Below, piece after piece: positions 8,551 through 16,043 of a stretch of DNA of 16,204 bases (within the stretch, counting starts at the first letter, position 1; every line of letters starts with the position of its first letter). Source of the DNA: a bacterium (GTDB taxonomy: Bacteria > Cyanobacteriota > Vampirovibrionia > Obscuribacterales > Obscuribacteraceae); contig JAUIJG010000070.1 of NCBI GenBank assembly GCA_030431355.1, positions 1 to 16,204 of the forward strand. The letters run 5' to 3'. Under the pieces are notes generated by a model. It was not told where the DNA came from. It did no database searches and saw nothing but the letters and a program-made list of their open reading frames with translations. The position numbers were made by a program, and so were the translations under genes.

Positions 8551-9644
8551 ATGGACCGGAGTAAGAATTTAGAGAACGTTGAAAGTAATAGCATGGGCAG
8601 TCTCTTAGTTCGACTACGGGATGGTGATCTTGAAATTGTCCAGGTCGACGGGACTTTCTGCGCCATGACCGGCTATGAACCGGCGGCACTCGATCTTGCT
8701 TGCATCTGATCTTGATGAATAACAAGAAGACTTTTTTCGCACCATAGAAGATGCCGGGGAAGGTCTTCTGACCATCGTGAATGATATTCTCGATCTCCCA
8801 GTTAGAAGCCGGGAAGTTTGAGCTGGAGAGTGTTACCTCCGACCTTGGCAATGAGGTGGAGATTGTCACTCGCTTAATGAGCAAGTCAGCAAGCGACAAA
8901 GGGGTGAGGTTGATCTCCTTTGTCGACCCCAATATCCAGAACCACTTCTACGGTGATCCGAAGCGAATTCGCCAGATATTGGCTAGTTTTTTGAGCAATG
9001 CTATCAAATTTACCGAACATGGGCATGTTCTCGTTTCTGCTCGACTGATAGGGGCGGAAGGAGTATTTTCCAAGCTTGCCATCTCCGTTGAAGATTCAGG
9101 TATTGGAATAGACCCGGACAAGAGGAAGTTTCTTTTTGAAGATTTCAATCAGCTGGATAAGAGGGTGGCAACTAAATATGGTGGCACTGGCCTGGGGCTG
9201 GCAATCTCAAGAAGAATCGCTGAGTTGATGAATGGCAAGATTTCTCTGACAAGCGAACTCAGTAAAGGTTCTGTGTTTACCCTGGAGTTGACTCTGACAG
9301 AATCGGATGAGAGCTTTGTTCCACAATTTGAATTGGAAGAGAGTTATGTCGCTCTTCTTGCTCATTCGGATCCCCGGGTTCTGGAGGTGCTGGAGCGCTG
9401 TCCCGACTTTATCCTTGTTAAGGATATTCAGTTTCAGGAGACCGAGGAGAGGGAGCAATCCGCCGGATTCTCTGCCTCTGTCTATCTTCCCTTGATGAGA
9501 AATCAGCTCTTTCAGTTGATGGTTGAACAGCTCAAGAAGCGTTCCATAGAGTCTGGGGTTCGGGAAAAGGCGTCTTTCGACAAGACCGCAAAGGGGGCAG
9601 AATTTCGCATTCTTGTGATGGAGGATAACTTGGTCATACGGTGA
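8551..9644 (+). pseudogene. Decayed hybrid histidine kinase (PAS, HATPase, truncated receiver)
   Basis: Pieces of one sensor kinase lie in three reading frames. A 52-codon start (ATG 8551, AGGA just upstream) encodes a PAS-domain beginning (DGTFCAMTGYEPAAL) and stops at 8707-8709. From about 8723 another frame encodes the second half of the dimerisation domain (FFRTIEDAGEGLLTIVNDILD), to about 8794. The third frame continues at once with SQLEAGKFELE and is open to 9644. The phospho-acceptor His box is absent: the sequence between the PAS start and the second dimerisation helix has been lost, and two bases appear to be missing near 8795. The remaining part has the N box (ILASFLSNAIKF), G1 (EDSGIGI), F (FEDFNQLD) and G2 (GGTGLGLAI) motifs, then a degenerate receiver-like region, then a receiver start (FRILVMEDN) cut by a stop. 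The 287-codon open part could still be translated from ATG 8781, but there is no good ribosome site. I judge it non-functional as a kinase. Confidence 0.82.
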
Positions 9645-9725
9645 ACACACTTAAGAAGCAATCAATTTGTCGTATCCAGAGCTTTGCTCTCCAGGGTCAG
9701 TAGAGCCCGGGCCAGCTAAATCAAT

Positions 9726-11951
9726 TTATTCAACGTCAAACAGTGATCTGGCAAGGTCTTTGGCACCGTCTGAGATTATTGAATTTGGAGAGATCAATTT
9801 GAAGTTCTTCATCTCTTTGTAGTTGTCCCGAAGAGCTTTAAGATCTGCCTTTGTAATAGAGGAACCGTTGTGATAGACAATCAACTCCGGCTCTTTAAAG
9901 CTGTATAGATGCTTTAGCCCTTCTCCGCCACATACAATTTTGTCCAGATATAGATTGCGTATGTCTTTCATCTCGCCGATTGCTTTTAGCTCTTCTTCTC
10001 CCACCTCAATACCGGTCAAATTTAGCTCTTTCATCTTTTTCAAAGAAGCAAGAGCAATAAGATCCTCTTTTTTTATTCCGGTTTCACCGATTCCCAGAAA
10101 GGACAAATTCGGACATTTGGAACAAATCAATTTGAGCGATTTGCCTGTGATATTTTTGCACCCGATTAAGTTTAAGTGTTTGATTTTATCCGGTTTTAGA
10201 ACAGATGAATTGAGCAATTTTTCTATGCCCTTATCGTCGACTGCCGTATAGCTTATGTATAGTCTGCTAAGTTCAGAACAGTTAGCGATGTGACACACAA
10301 CTCCGTTGTTTATATTGCTTCTCGATGACAGTTTTGTAGATCCTGCTTTGGTTCCTTCTTTAGTATTGTTCAGCCAGATTTCAGATAGTTTTTTTGCCTC
10401 TTCTATGTTTTTAAAACCTTCTGCAGATATGATTGGGCAATCTTCCAGGCTTATTGAATCTAAGGAGTCAATCTTCCAGAGGCGGTTCAACTGCTTGTCG
10501 GATATCCTGGTTTCGTCCAGAACCAAAAGTTGAAGATCCGGAAAACGCAATAGAGTTTCGATCATCTGATCATCGATTTTTTCTTTGGAGAGATCCAGGC
10601 ACTTTATCTGGCAGTTTAACAACTGGACGAGATCTTCAGCGGTTACGCCGGATTCTTTTAGTGAGAGCCTGGCGAATTCTTGTGCCTTCCTGTTCTTCTC
10701 TAGAAACTCTTCTTTCTTTAGATTCAGATACTGCGCCAGGTACTCGTAATCTTCATGTTTATAGTTATGAGTCTGCTTTTTAGTAAACCATTTTTCTCTG
10801 TCATTCTCTCTGGAACTATTTGGTCCATAACTCAAACTCTCTTCTATAAATTTAAGTTTTTTCTGTTGGTAAGCATCTGATGCCACCGGGTTTTCCGTCT
10901 TGGTTTCGGGCGTAAAATATGACCATAGAGTATAGAGCGCCAGGGCTATAATGGGCATGGCTAGCATGATGTAAGCAAGTGACCATTTTTTCTTTTGATC
11001 TGATCCCTTATCACCTTTGGCTTCTTGTTCACCATGTTTACTTTTATCTATTAACAGGGCACTTTTAAATTCCCCCATTGTCTGAAAACGGTTTGCCGGA
11101 TCTTTCTCAAGGGCCTTCGCCACTGCCGAATCGATATTCTCGGGTAGCTCCACATCCACTATCTCGGATAAGGGTCTGGGCTCTTCTTCCACATGCTTAC
11201 GCAGCAGGCTCATCAGATCATCACTAACAAAGGGAGTGTGCCCGGAAATCATTTGATAGATAATGCATCCCAGGGCATACACATCGGCTCTTTCATCGGC
11301 GTCTTTGCCCTGGGCTTGCTCCGGGCTCATGAACAATGGGCTACCTTGAATGACACCGCTGGTGGTTGTCAGACCTTCGGTCTTTGTTGCGACCAGGGTA
11401 TCGTCCTGGGCTTGTTTTTTGGCAAGACCAAAATCGACAACTGTAATCTTAGGTCTCTCCTCATTGCTTACTATGATGTTCGATGTTTTTAAATCCCTAT
11501 GAGCAATTTTCTTGCTGTGGGCGTGGGCCATACCGTCACAAATTTGGCCTGCAATATCAAGGGCTGTCTCCAGGGGAAGGGATCCTCTCTCTTCCAGTAT
11601 CTTCTGTAGGTCTTTTCCCTCCACAAACTCCATTACCAGGTAGGCATGGTTCTTGGTGGTGACATTAAAGTCCATGATATGAACCAGGTGTTCATTTTCT
11701 AGTTGGCTGGCGGCCTGGGCTTCTTTTTGAAAGCGAATAAGGTCTCTGTACTCTGGACGTTTTAAAATCTTGAGGGCCACGACCTTGTCGAGAACCTCAT
11801 CGTGAACTTTATAGACCGCACTGGTGGCACCACTTGAAACATACTCGAATTTTGAGTATCTTCTGCCCAGCTTTTGCAGGACATCTTCTGGAATTTCCGG
11901 AATCTCCGGAATCTCTGGTGAGTTGGTACTATTTTGAGACGGGGTTTCCAT
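9726..11951 (-). CDS. Transmembrane Ser/Thr protein kinase with extracytoplasmic LRR region
   Basis: This is a 741-residue eukaryotic-like (Hanks-type) kinase. The N-terminus carries a Pro-Glu-Ile repeat (12-22). The kinase domain (about 35-300) has K61 (VALKIL), helix-C E77, catalytic HRDLKTSN (D153, K155, N158), DFG (173-175), SPE (209-211) and DVYALG (D223), so catalysis is expected. The nucleotide loop reads VSSGATSAVY, with Ser at the first and third glycine positions. A charged linker precedes one membrane helix (about 323-346). The C-terminal 395 residues should lie outside the cytoplasm and contain leucine-rich repeats from about 445 on; units such as LNLIGCKNITGKSLKLICSK resemble the cysteine-containing (AMN1/F-box-type) LRR class. 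The start lies 11 nt after the murQ stop, so co-transcription is likely; its ribosome site is weak, which favours coupling. I infer a receptor kinase; the ligand is unknown. Confidence 0.9.
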   Translation of the reverse strand: METPSQNSTNSPEIPEIPEIPEDVLQKLGRRYSKFEYVSSGATSAVYKVHDEVLDKVVALKILKRPEYRDLIRFQKEAQAASQLENEHLVHIMDFNVTTKNHAYLVMEFVEGKDLQKILEERGSLPLETALDIAGQICDGMAHAHSKKIAHRDLKTSNIIVSNEERPKITVVDFGLAKKQAQDDTLVATKTEGLTTTSGVIQGSPLFMSPEQAQGKDADERADVYALGCIIYQMISGHTPFVSDDLMSLLRKHVEEEPRPLSEIVDVELPENIDSAVAKALEKDPANRFQTMGEFKSALLIDKSKHGEQEAKGDKGSDQKKKWSLAYIMLAMPIIALALYTLWSYFTPETKTENPVASDAYQQKKLKFIEESLSYGPNSSRENDREKWFTKKQTHNYKHEDYEYLAQYLNLKKEEFLEKNRKAQEFARLSLKESGVTAEDLVQLLNCQIKCLDLSKEKIDDQMIETLLRFPDLQLLVLDETRISDKQLNRLWKIDSLDSISLEDCPIISAEGFKNIEEAKKLSEIWLNNTKEGTKAGSTKLSSRSNINNGVVCHIANCSELSRLYISYTAVDDKGIEKLLNSSVLKPDKIKHLNLIGCKNITGKSLKLICSKCPNLSFLGIGETGIKKEDLIALASLKKMKELNLTGIEVGEEELKAIGEMKDIRNLYLDKIVCGGEGLKHLYSFKEPELIVYHNGSSITKADLKALRDNYKEMKNFKLISPNSIISDGAKDLARSLFDVE
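11890..11916. repeat. Three 9-bp tandem units in kinase N-terminus
   Basis: Three near-identical 9-base units (GGAATYTCY on the plus strand) run head to tail. On the coding strand they give the Pro-Glu-Ile repeat near residues 12-22 of the kinase. The units are in multiples of three bases, so copy-number change would not shift the frame. Confidence 0.7.
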
Positions 11952-11962
11952 AAACTATCTGC

Positions 11963-12871
11963 TCAGCTCTCTAGAACCTTTCTAATCTGTCCATCGGCTT
12001 CTAAGAGAAGTTTTTTTGCTTCATCTCTGTCAATATTTTTTAGAGCCATCAAAATGGCAAGTTTTGAACTGCCTTCGGATTCGGCAAGCAGGCTCTCCGC
12101 CTTGCCACGTTCAACACCAGCGGCTTTCATCACTATTCGGGCGGCACGATCTTTTAGTTTGGAATTCGATGCTTTTAAATCGATCATCAAATTCCCGTAG
12201 ACCTTCCCCAGTCGGATCATGAGCGAATTCGTTATCAGATTCAGGATCATTTTCTGGGCTGTTCCCGCTTTCAATCTTGTAGAACCTGTAATCGGCTCCG
12301 GACCTGTTAATGCGCGTATCACTTGATCCGCTTCCTTCTCTATAACGGAATCACTAACGTTTACTAGAGCGACGGCATAGGCTCCCACTTCCCTGGCGTA
12401 TTTTAAGCCGCCTTTTACGTAAGGGGTTCTGCCGCTTGAAGCTATTCCTATGACTGTGTCTGTTTCATTTAGATTATGAAGTCTGAGGTCTTTGGCTCCT
12501 TCTTCTTCGATATCTTCGGCTCCTTCGATTGAAGTGGTGAGAGCTTTGTTGCCACCAGCTATAATGCCCTTGACCATCTCCGGATCCACGCCGAAAGTTG
12601 GGGGACACTCACTGGCATCGAGGACTCCCAGTCTTCCACTGGTTCCGGCTCCTATGTACAGCAACCGGCCTCCGCGTTTTACGCGACGGACAATCTCTTC
12701 CACCACCTCCGAGATCACCGGCACCGCAAAGTCGATACTGGGAGCCACCGTGTGGTTCTCTTTGTGCAAAGTCTTGACCAACTCCAGGGGGGATAATCTA
12801 TCCAGTTCGCCTGTCCTGGGATTGATCTGCTCTGTCTCTAATTTTGCCAGATTGTCGCTATCCGTTTTCAT
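11963..12871 (-). CDS. murQ: N-acetylmuramic acid 6-phosphate etherase MurQ
   Basis: MurQ removes D-lactate from N-acetylmuramic acid 6-phosphate to give N-acetylglucosamine 6-phosphate, a cytoplasmic step of peptidoglycan recycling. The 302-residue length is normal. The SIS fold is visible: phosphosugar-binding GAGTSGRLGVLDASECPP (about 74-91), and IASSGRTPYVKGG (about 143-155). The two catalytic glutamates known from E. coli MurQ (E83 and E114) align with E88 in ASECPP and E119 in IEGAED, with the same 31-residue spacing. The signature ITGSTRLKAGTAQKMILNLI is present, and the C-terminal helical part ends in a UBA-like segment (RGKAESLLAESEGSSKLAILMAL). The ATG at 12871 is the only sensible start, because a stop lies six codons upstream in frame; its Shine-Dalgarno is not obvious. 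It is the first gene of a unit with the Ser/Thr kinase. AnmK, MurK or a MurP-type transporter, which often supply its substrate, are not in the window. Confidence 0.96.
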   Translation of the reverse strand: MKTDSDNLAKLETEQINPRTGELDRLSPLELVKTLHKENHTVAPSIDFAVPVISEVVEEIVRRVKRGGRLLYIGAGTSGRLGVLDASECPPTFGVDPEMVKGIIAGGNKALTTSIEGAEDIEEEGAKDLRLHNLNETDTVIGIASSGRTPYVKGGLKYAREVGAYAVALVNVSDSVIEKEADQVIRALTGPEPITGSTRLKAGTAQKMILNLITNSLMIRLGKVYGNLMIDLKASNSKLKDRAARIVMKAAGVERGKAESLLAESEGSSKLAILMALKNIDRDEAKKLLLEADGQIRKVLES

Positions 12872-13013
12872 TTGCCGGAGTGAACCTCATCCTTATATAT
12901 GATTGCTGAATAGTCTAGCAGACATTACCTACCCAATATCAAAATATCGTGGGTACACTTAATTCACAAAATCTCCCTAAAGTCATACCAGGATTTAGTA
13001 TAGAGGTTTCTTA
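12872..13013. promoter_or_regulatory. Divergent promoter region between murQ and the repeat-protein gene
   Basis: These 142 bases separate two divergently transcribed genes, so promoters for both should lie here. A TATATA box near 12893-12899 could be the -10 of murQ, but I cannot find a well-spaced -35 partner. For the plus-strand gene GAGG at 13003-13006, 7 nt before the ATG, is a good ribosome site. No operator or riboswitch was recognised. Confidence 0.35.
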
Positions 13014-16000
13014 ATGTCCGACCCCGGCAAGTCTTCAGACTTGTCCCCGCCCTCTGATTCTAATGAGAAAACAAAAGACCCGAAGAATCCGGAAATTTTT
13101 TCCAGATTTGATGTGGTGAGCCTATTTGAGCAAAGCAATAAGAGCACTGCTTCAATGTCGGACGGCTCCGGGAATTCTCAGGATACCGAAAAGAATGAAG
13201 CTGGGGACAGTGAATTAATCAATCTATCCGATTTGGCTGCGCCTGTGGAGCCAGCTTTGAAGTTGGACATTAAGCCGGTTGACCTGGGGCGATTTTTAGT
13301 TCCATCGGATAGGGTCAAAGAAGGGCAAAAGATCGACCTTGATTTTATCGATAGTTTAGAGGTTGACCCCAAGTTTGTGGAGCTTCTCACCAATGGAGGC
13401 TCGGGGGATATAAGACCGGTAACTGCCTTTGGCACGGACTGGACTGAGGAATCTATCTCCCTGTCCCGGGCACCGGTTTTCGGATTCGCCGGTAGCGAGC
13501 CCGTGGCTGTGGGCGGCGAAGGTCTTGTGGTCATGGATGGGCGAGTGAAAGAACCTGGCGAAGCTCCCTATATTTCCCAGAAGAAGCTCTCTTTGTCCGA
13601 TGGAGAATATACAAGAGATGGCGAGGGACGGGTTGTTAGAACAGTGGGCCCCAATGGCCGGCATGAGAGAACATATACCTTCTCCAGCACAGATGAATCG
13701 GATAAGCCCAGTGAAGTCACTATAGGCGACACCACCTACGTGAGGATGGGACCGATTACCTCCGGCGGCAAACCTGTTCAACATGATGGGTATGACATGC
13801 ATAACTGGAAGATGCAGGACGCCCGTGGCAATCTGAAAGGCAACTGGTATGGAGATATGCGTATCTCCAAAGAAGGGGTTTTCACTCAGTATTTTAATGA
13901 CACCAATAAGATTCGCCATGAAGGCGCCGATGGAAAGGAGATCTCCCAGGAAGAAGCCGATAGAAGGAACCGTGATGGAGTGTGGCCTTCCAAAGTGAGT
14001 GTTACCAGACCAGATGGTTCCAGGATTAGAGCTTCCAAAACCGGCAATGTTGTTGACTCATTTGAAGAGACTGTCTCTGTAGACGGCAACGACTATGCGA
14101 AGACCTGGACAAAGAATGGCGATGTCTGGACCTCTCCCCAGGCCAATGGCAAAAAGATGATTGGTTTGGCGCTTGATGGGGACGGCACTCTAAGATACCG
14201 GGACGAAGAGGGGCGAAAGATCGAGGACAGACCCGATGCCACTAAACGTGTTGATGATGGTGGTACCATCTATGAGTATGATCGATACAGACGATTGGAC
14301 TCAATTGAAGGCAAGGATCTAAAACGTGACTACGAATACAGTACCGGTGACGATGGCAAGAGTTCACTGGTTGCTGTGGAATCCCAGGCGGGAGAATATC
14401 AATCGAGATGGAGAAAAGATACTGCCACCGGCAAATGGAAAGATCTTGAGTCAGGCAAGTCGGCCGACAAGCTCAGGGTTCTTGAAGACGGGTCCCTGGA
14501 GTATGTGGACCCCGATGGTGTCAAGCATGTGGAGGCGGTTTCCCTAAAAGATATTGAATACGATCCTTTCAATCGTCCAGCCAAAATCGGATTCCCGGGT
14601 GGTGCTACTCGTAATCTGACCTACGATGAAACAGGCTTAAAATCCATCTCCGATAGAATTCCTGTTAAGGCGACAGGCGAGGTACACGAGAGCACCTGGG
14701 AGCGCCAGGGCAGCACTGATACATTTGTATCAGAAAGAGAAAATGGCGCCAAGTTTGAACGCACTAATCTGGAAGCCACGGAGTTTGGCGATCTGAAGTA
14801 TCGCAGCCAGGATGGTCATGATCATGTATCGAGAGCCGACGACCTGGATAAGATATCCAGGGGCGAGTTTGTGCTCGGTTCGGAATCACTGATGGAAGCT
14901 CGTGATCGCTTACTGGAAACAGCTGAGAAAAACGGCATTGATATGGAGCGTTTTGAGACCTGGGTCAAAGAATTTGAGAAGAGAGCCGGTGACAACAAAC
15001 TGGATTCCGGTAAGGTTGTTCGCTCTATGAATAACCTCTCAGAGCTTTTGACCGAACCTACCACCGGTGGACCCTATAGTCTGGATCAGCGAATAACTAT
15101 ATTTGATACCGCAATGCATAATCTGGCAAGACCTCTGGAGATAGATCAGGGTTCTCATCCCACCTGTAATGTCACATCGGTGGAGGTGTACGCGGCGGTC
15201 AGGCACCCCGATGCCTATACCGGATTGATCAGGGATGTTGCCCTCACCGGTCAGTGGAAAGCTCTTACTGGAAAAGTAGCCACACCGCCGGAGGCGGCGC
15301 TGAAACCCGGTAAAGACGAGAAGGTTTATGACCTTGATACCCCGGATTCAGGCAAGCGATCTCTTGCCAGCCAGGCTTTTCAGATGACTTTGATCAATGC
15401 CATGTATGAAACCGGCGAGATGGACTCTGATACTGAAGACCTATCCGACGTGCGCTACATAATGCAACCCTCTAAGCAGGTTACCAGGCGCGAAGGGGGA
15501 TATGTGGTCACCATAGATCTTGGAGAGGATACTCTGGCGAAGAACGGAAAACCCCTCACTAAAAACGGCAAGCCTATAAATGGACCGGAGATGATCCAGG
15601 AGGATGTCTTGCGTTCTTGTGAAATTCTCTTTGGCGAGAGACCACCGTTTATTGAGAATGCCGGATATGCTGATATTCCCGGTAGAGGGCGTCAGTACTC
15701 TTCTGATCTTATCTCTAAAGAACGTCTATTTGAGCTGAAAGAGAACAATTCTTTCCCCATACTGACGCCAACCATGGGAGGTATGCATGCCCAGACCATA
15801 CACGATGTCTGGCAAAATCCTAAAACCAACGATGTCTGGGTTCTTTTAGATAACCAGCACGGGGAGCCGGAAGTGAAGGGGCGTGATCGCCAGAGTGGAG
15901 AAGGAGATGGTGACGGTTGGATCAAGCTGGAGACTTTGCACAAAACCTTGAGAATGTCCGGAGAAGGACGTGGCTATGGCCTTCCTGTTATGCCTCAAAT

Positions 16001-16043
16001 CAATAAGTATGATCATCCGAGCAGTTCGAGGTCCGTGAGATGA
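13014..16043 (+). CDS. YD/RHS-like repeat protein with C-terminal papain-like cysteine-peptidase domain
   Basis: This 1009-residue protein is not one I can name. Residues 1-75 are Ser/Asp/Lys-rich and probably disordered; there is no signal peptide and no membrane helix. Residues about 190-600 are beta-rich repeats of about 100 residues with YD-type segments (for example YEYDRYRRLDSI, IEYDPFNRPAKIGF) and recurring DG-x-L-x-Y-x-x-x-DG ends. A helical linker (about 615-685) follows. The C-terminal part (about 695-1000) has QGSHPTC, with Q712 and C718 at the papain Gln19-Cys25 spacing of six, then GGMHA (H925) and VWVLLDNQHG (N947), 22 residues later. That is the Gln-Cys-His-Asn order of papain/calpain-type peptidases (or related transglutaminase-like folds). 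ATG 13014 has GAGG 7 nt upstream. The stop overlaps the next start by ATGA. Peptidase activity is an inference from motif order. Secretion, if any, would have to be non-Sec. Confidence 0.85.
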   Translation: MSDPGKSSDLSPPSDSNEKTKDPKNPEIFSRFDVVSLFEQSNKSTASMSDGSGNSQDTEKNEAGDSELINLSDLAAPVEPALKLDIKPVDLGRFLVPSDRVKEGQKIDLDFIDSLEVDPKFVELLTNGGSGDIRPVTAFGTDWTEESISLSRAPVFGFAGSEPVAVGGEGLVVMDGRVKEPGEAPYISQKKLSLSDGEYTRDGEGRVVRTVGPNGRHERTYTFSSTDESDKPSEVTIGDTTYVRMGPITSGGKPVQHDGYDMHNWKMQDARGNLKGNWYGDMRISKEGVFTQYFNDTNKIRHEGADGKEISQEEADRRNRDGVWPSKVSVTRPDGSRIRASKTGNVVDSFEETVSVDGNDYAKTWTKNGDVWTSPQANGKKMIGLALDGDGTLRYRDEEGRKIEDRPDATKRVDDGGTIYEYDRYRRLDSIEGKDLKRDYEYSTGDDGKSSLVAVESQAGEYQSRWRKDTATGKWKDLESGKSADKLRVLEDGSLEYVDPDGVKHVEAVSLKDIEYDPFNRPAKIGFPGGATRNLTYDETGLKSISDRIPVKATGEVHESTWERQGSTDTFVSERENGAKFERTNLEATEFGDLKYRSQDGHDHVSRADDLDKISRGEFVLGSESLMEARDRLLETAEKNGIDMERFETWVKEFEKRAGDNKLDSGKVVRSMNNLSELLTEPTTGGPYSLDQRITIFDTAMHNLARPLEIDQGSHPTCNVTSVEVYAAVRHPDAYTGLIRDVALTGQWKALTGKVATPPEAALKPGKDEKVYDLDTPDSGKRSLASQAFQMTLINAMYETGEMDSDTEDLSDVRYIMQPSKQVTRREGGYVVTIDLGEDTLAKNGKPLTKNGKPINGPEMIQEDVLRSCEILFGERPPFIENAGYADIPGRGRQYSSDLISKERLFELKENNSFPILTPTMGGMHAQTIHDVWQNPKTNDVWVLLDNQHGEPEVKGRDRQSGEGDGDGWIKLETLHKTLRMSGEGRGYGLPVMPQINKYDHPSSSRSVR
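13590..14813 (+). repeat. About 100-residue internal protein repeats (at least three units)
   Basis: Within the 1009-residue protein, residues about 193-600 contain diverged repeats. Conserved Trp residues at 265, 365, 466 and 562 are spaced 100, 101 and 96 residues apart, three of them followed by Lys or Glu then Arg/Lys-type residues. The last three units end in DGTLRYRDEEG, DGSLEYVDPDG and FGDLKYRSQDG. The two later ones begin with YD segments (YEYDRYRR, IEYDPFNR). The units differ a lot in sequence, so this is old duplication, not recent DNA repeats. Confidence 0.65.

Noticed and set aside
8378..8932. 184-codon minus-strand open frame
   Set aside because: It overlaps the PAS and HATPase remnants antisense, has no family features and no ribosome site; it is a shadow of the decayed kinase.
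9675..9695. Short hairpin AGAGC-TTT-GCTCT as a terminator for the minus-strand kinase gene
   Set aside because: Only five base pairs with a 3-nt loop and no T-run on either side.
9660..9727. 9-bp direct repeat AATCAATTT at 9660-9668 and 9719-9727 beside the truncated kinase as a deletion or insertion scar
   Set aside because: Nine A+T-rich bases 50 bp apart can occur by chance, and the enclosed sequence shows no mobile-element features.
12905..12925. TGCT-(9)-AGCA inverted repeat upstream of murQ as an operator
   Set aside because: Four-base arms are too short to claim a binding site, and no local regulator gene supports it.
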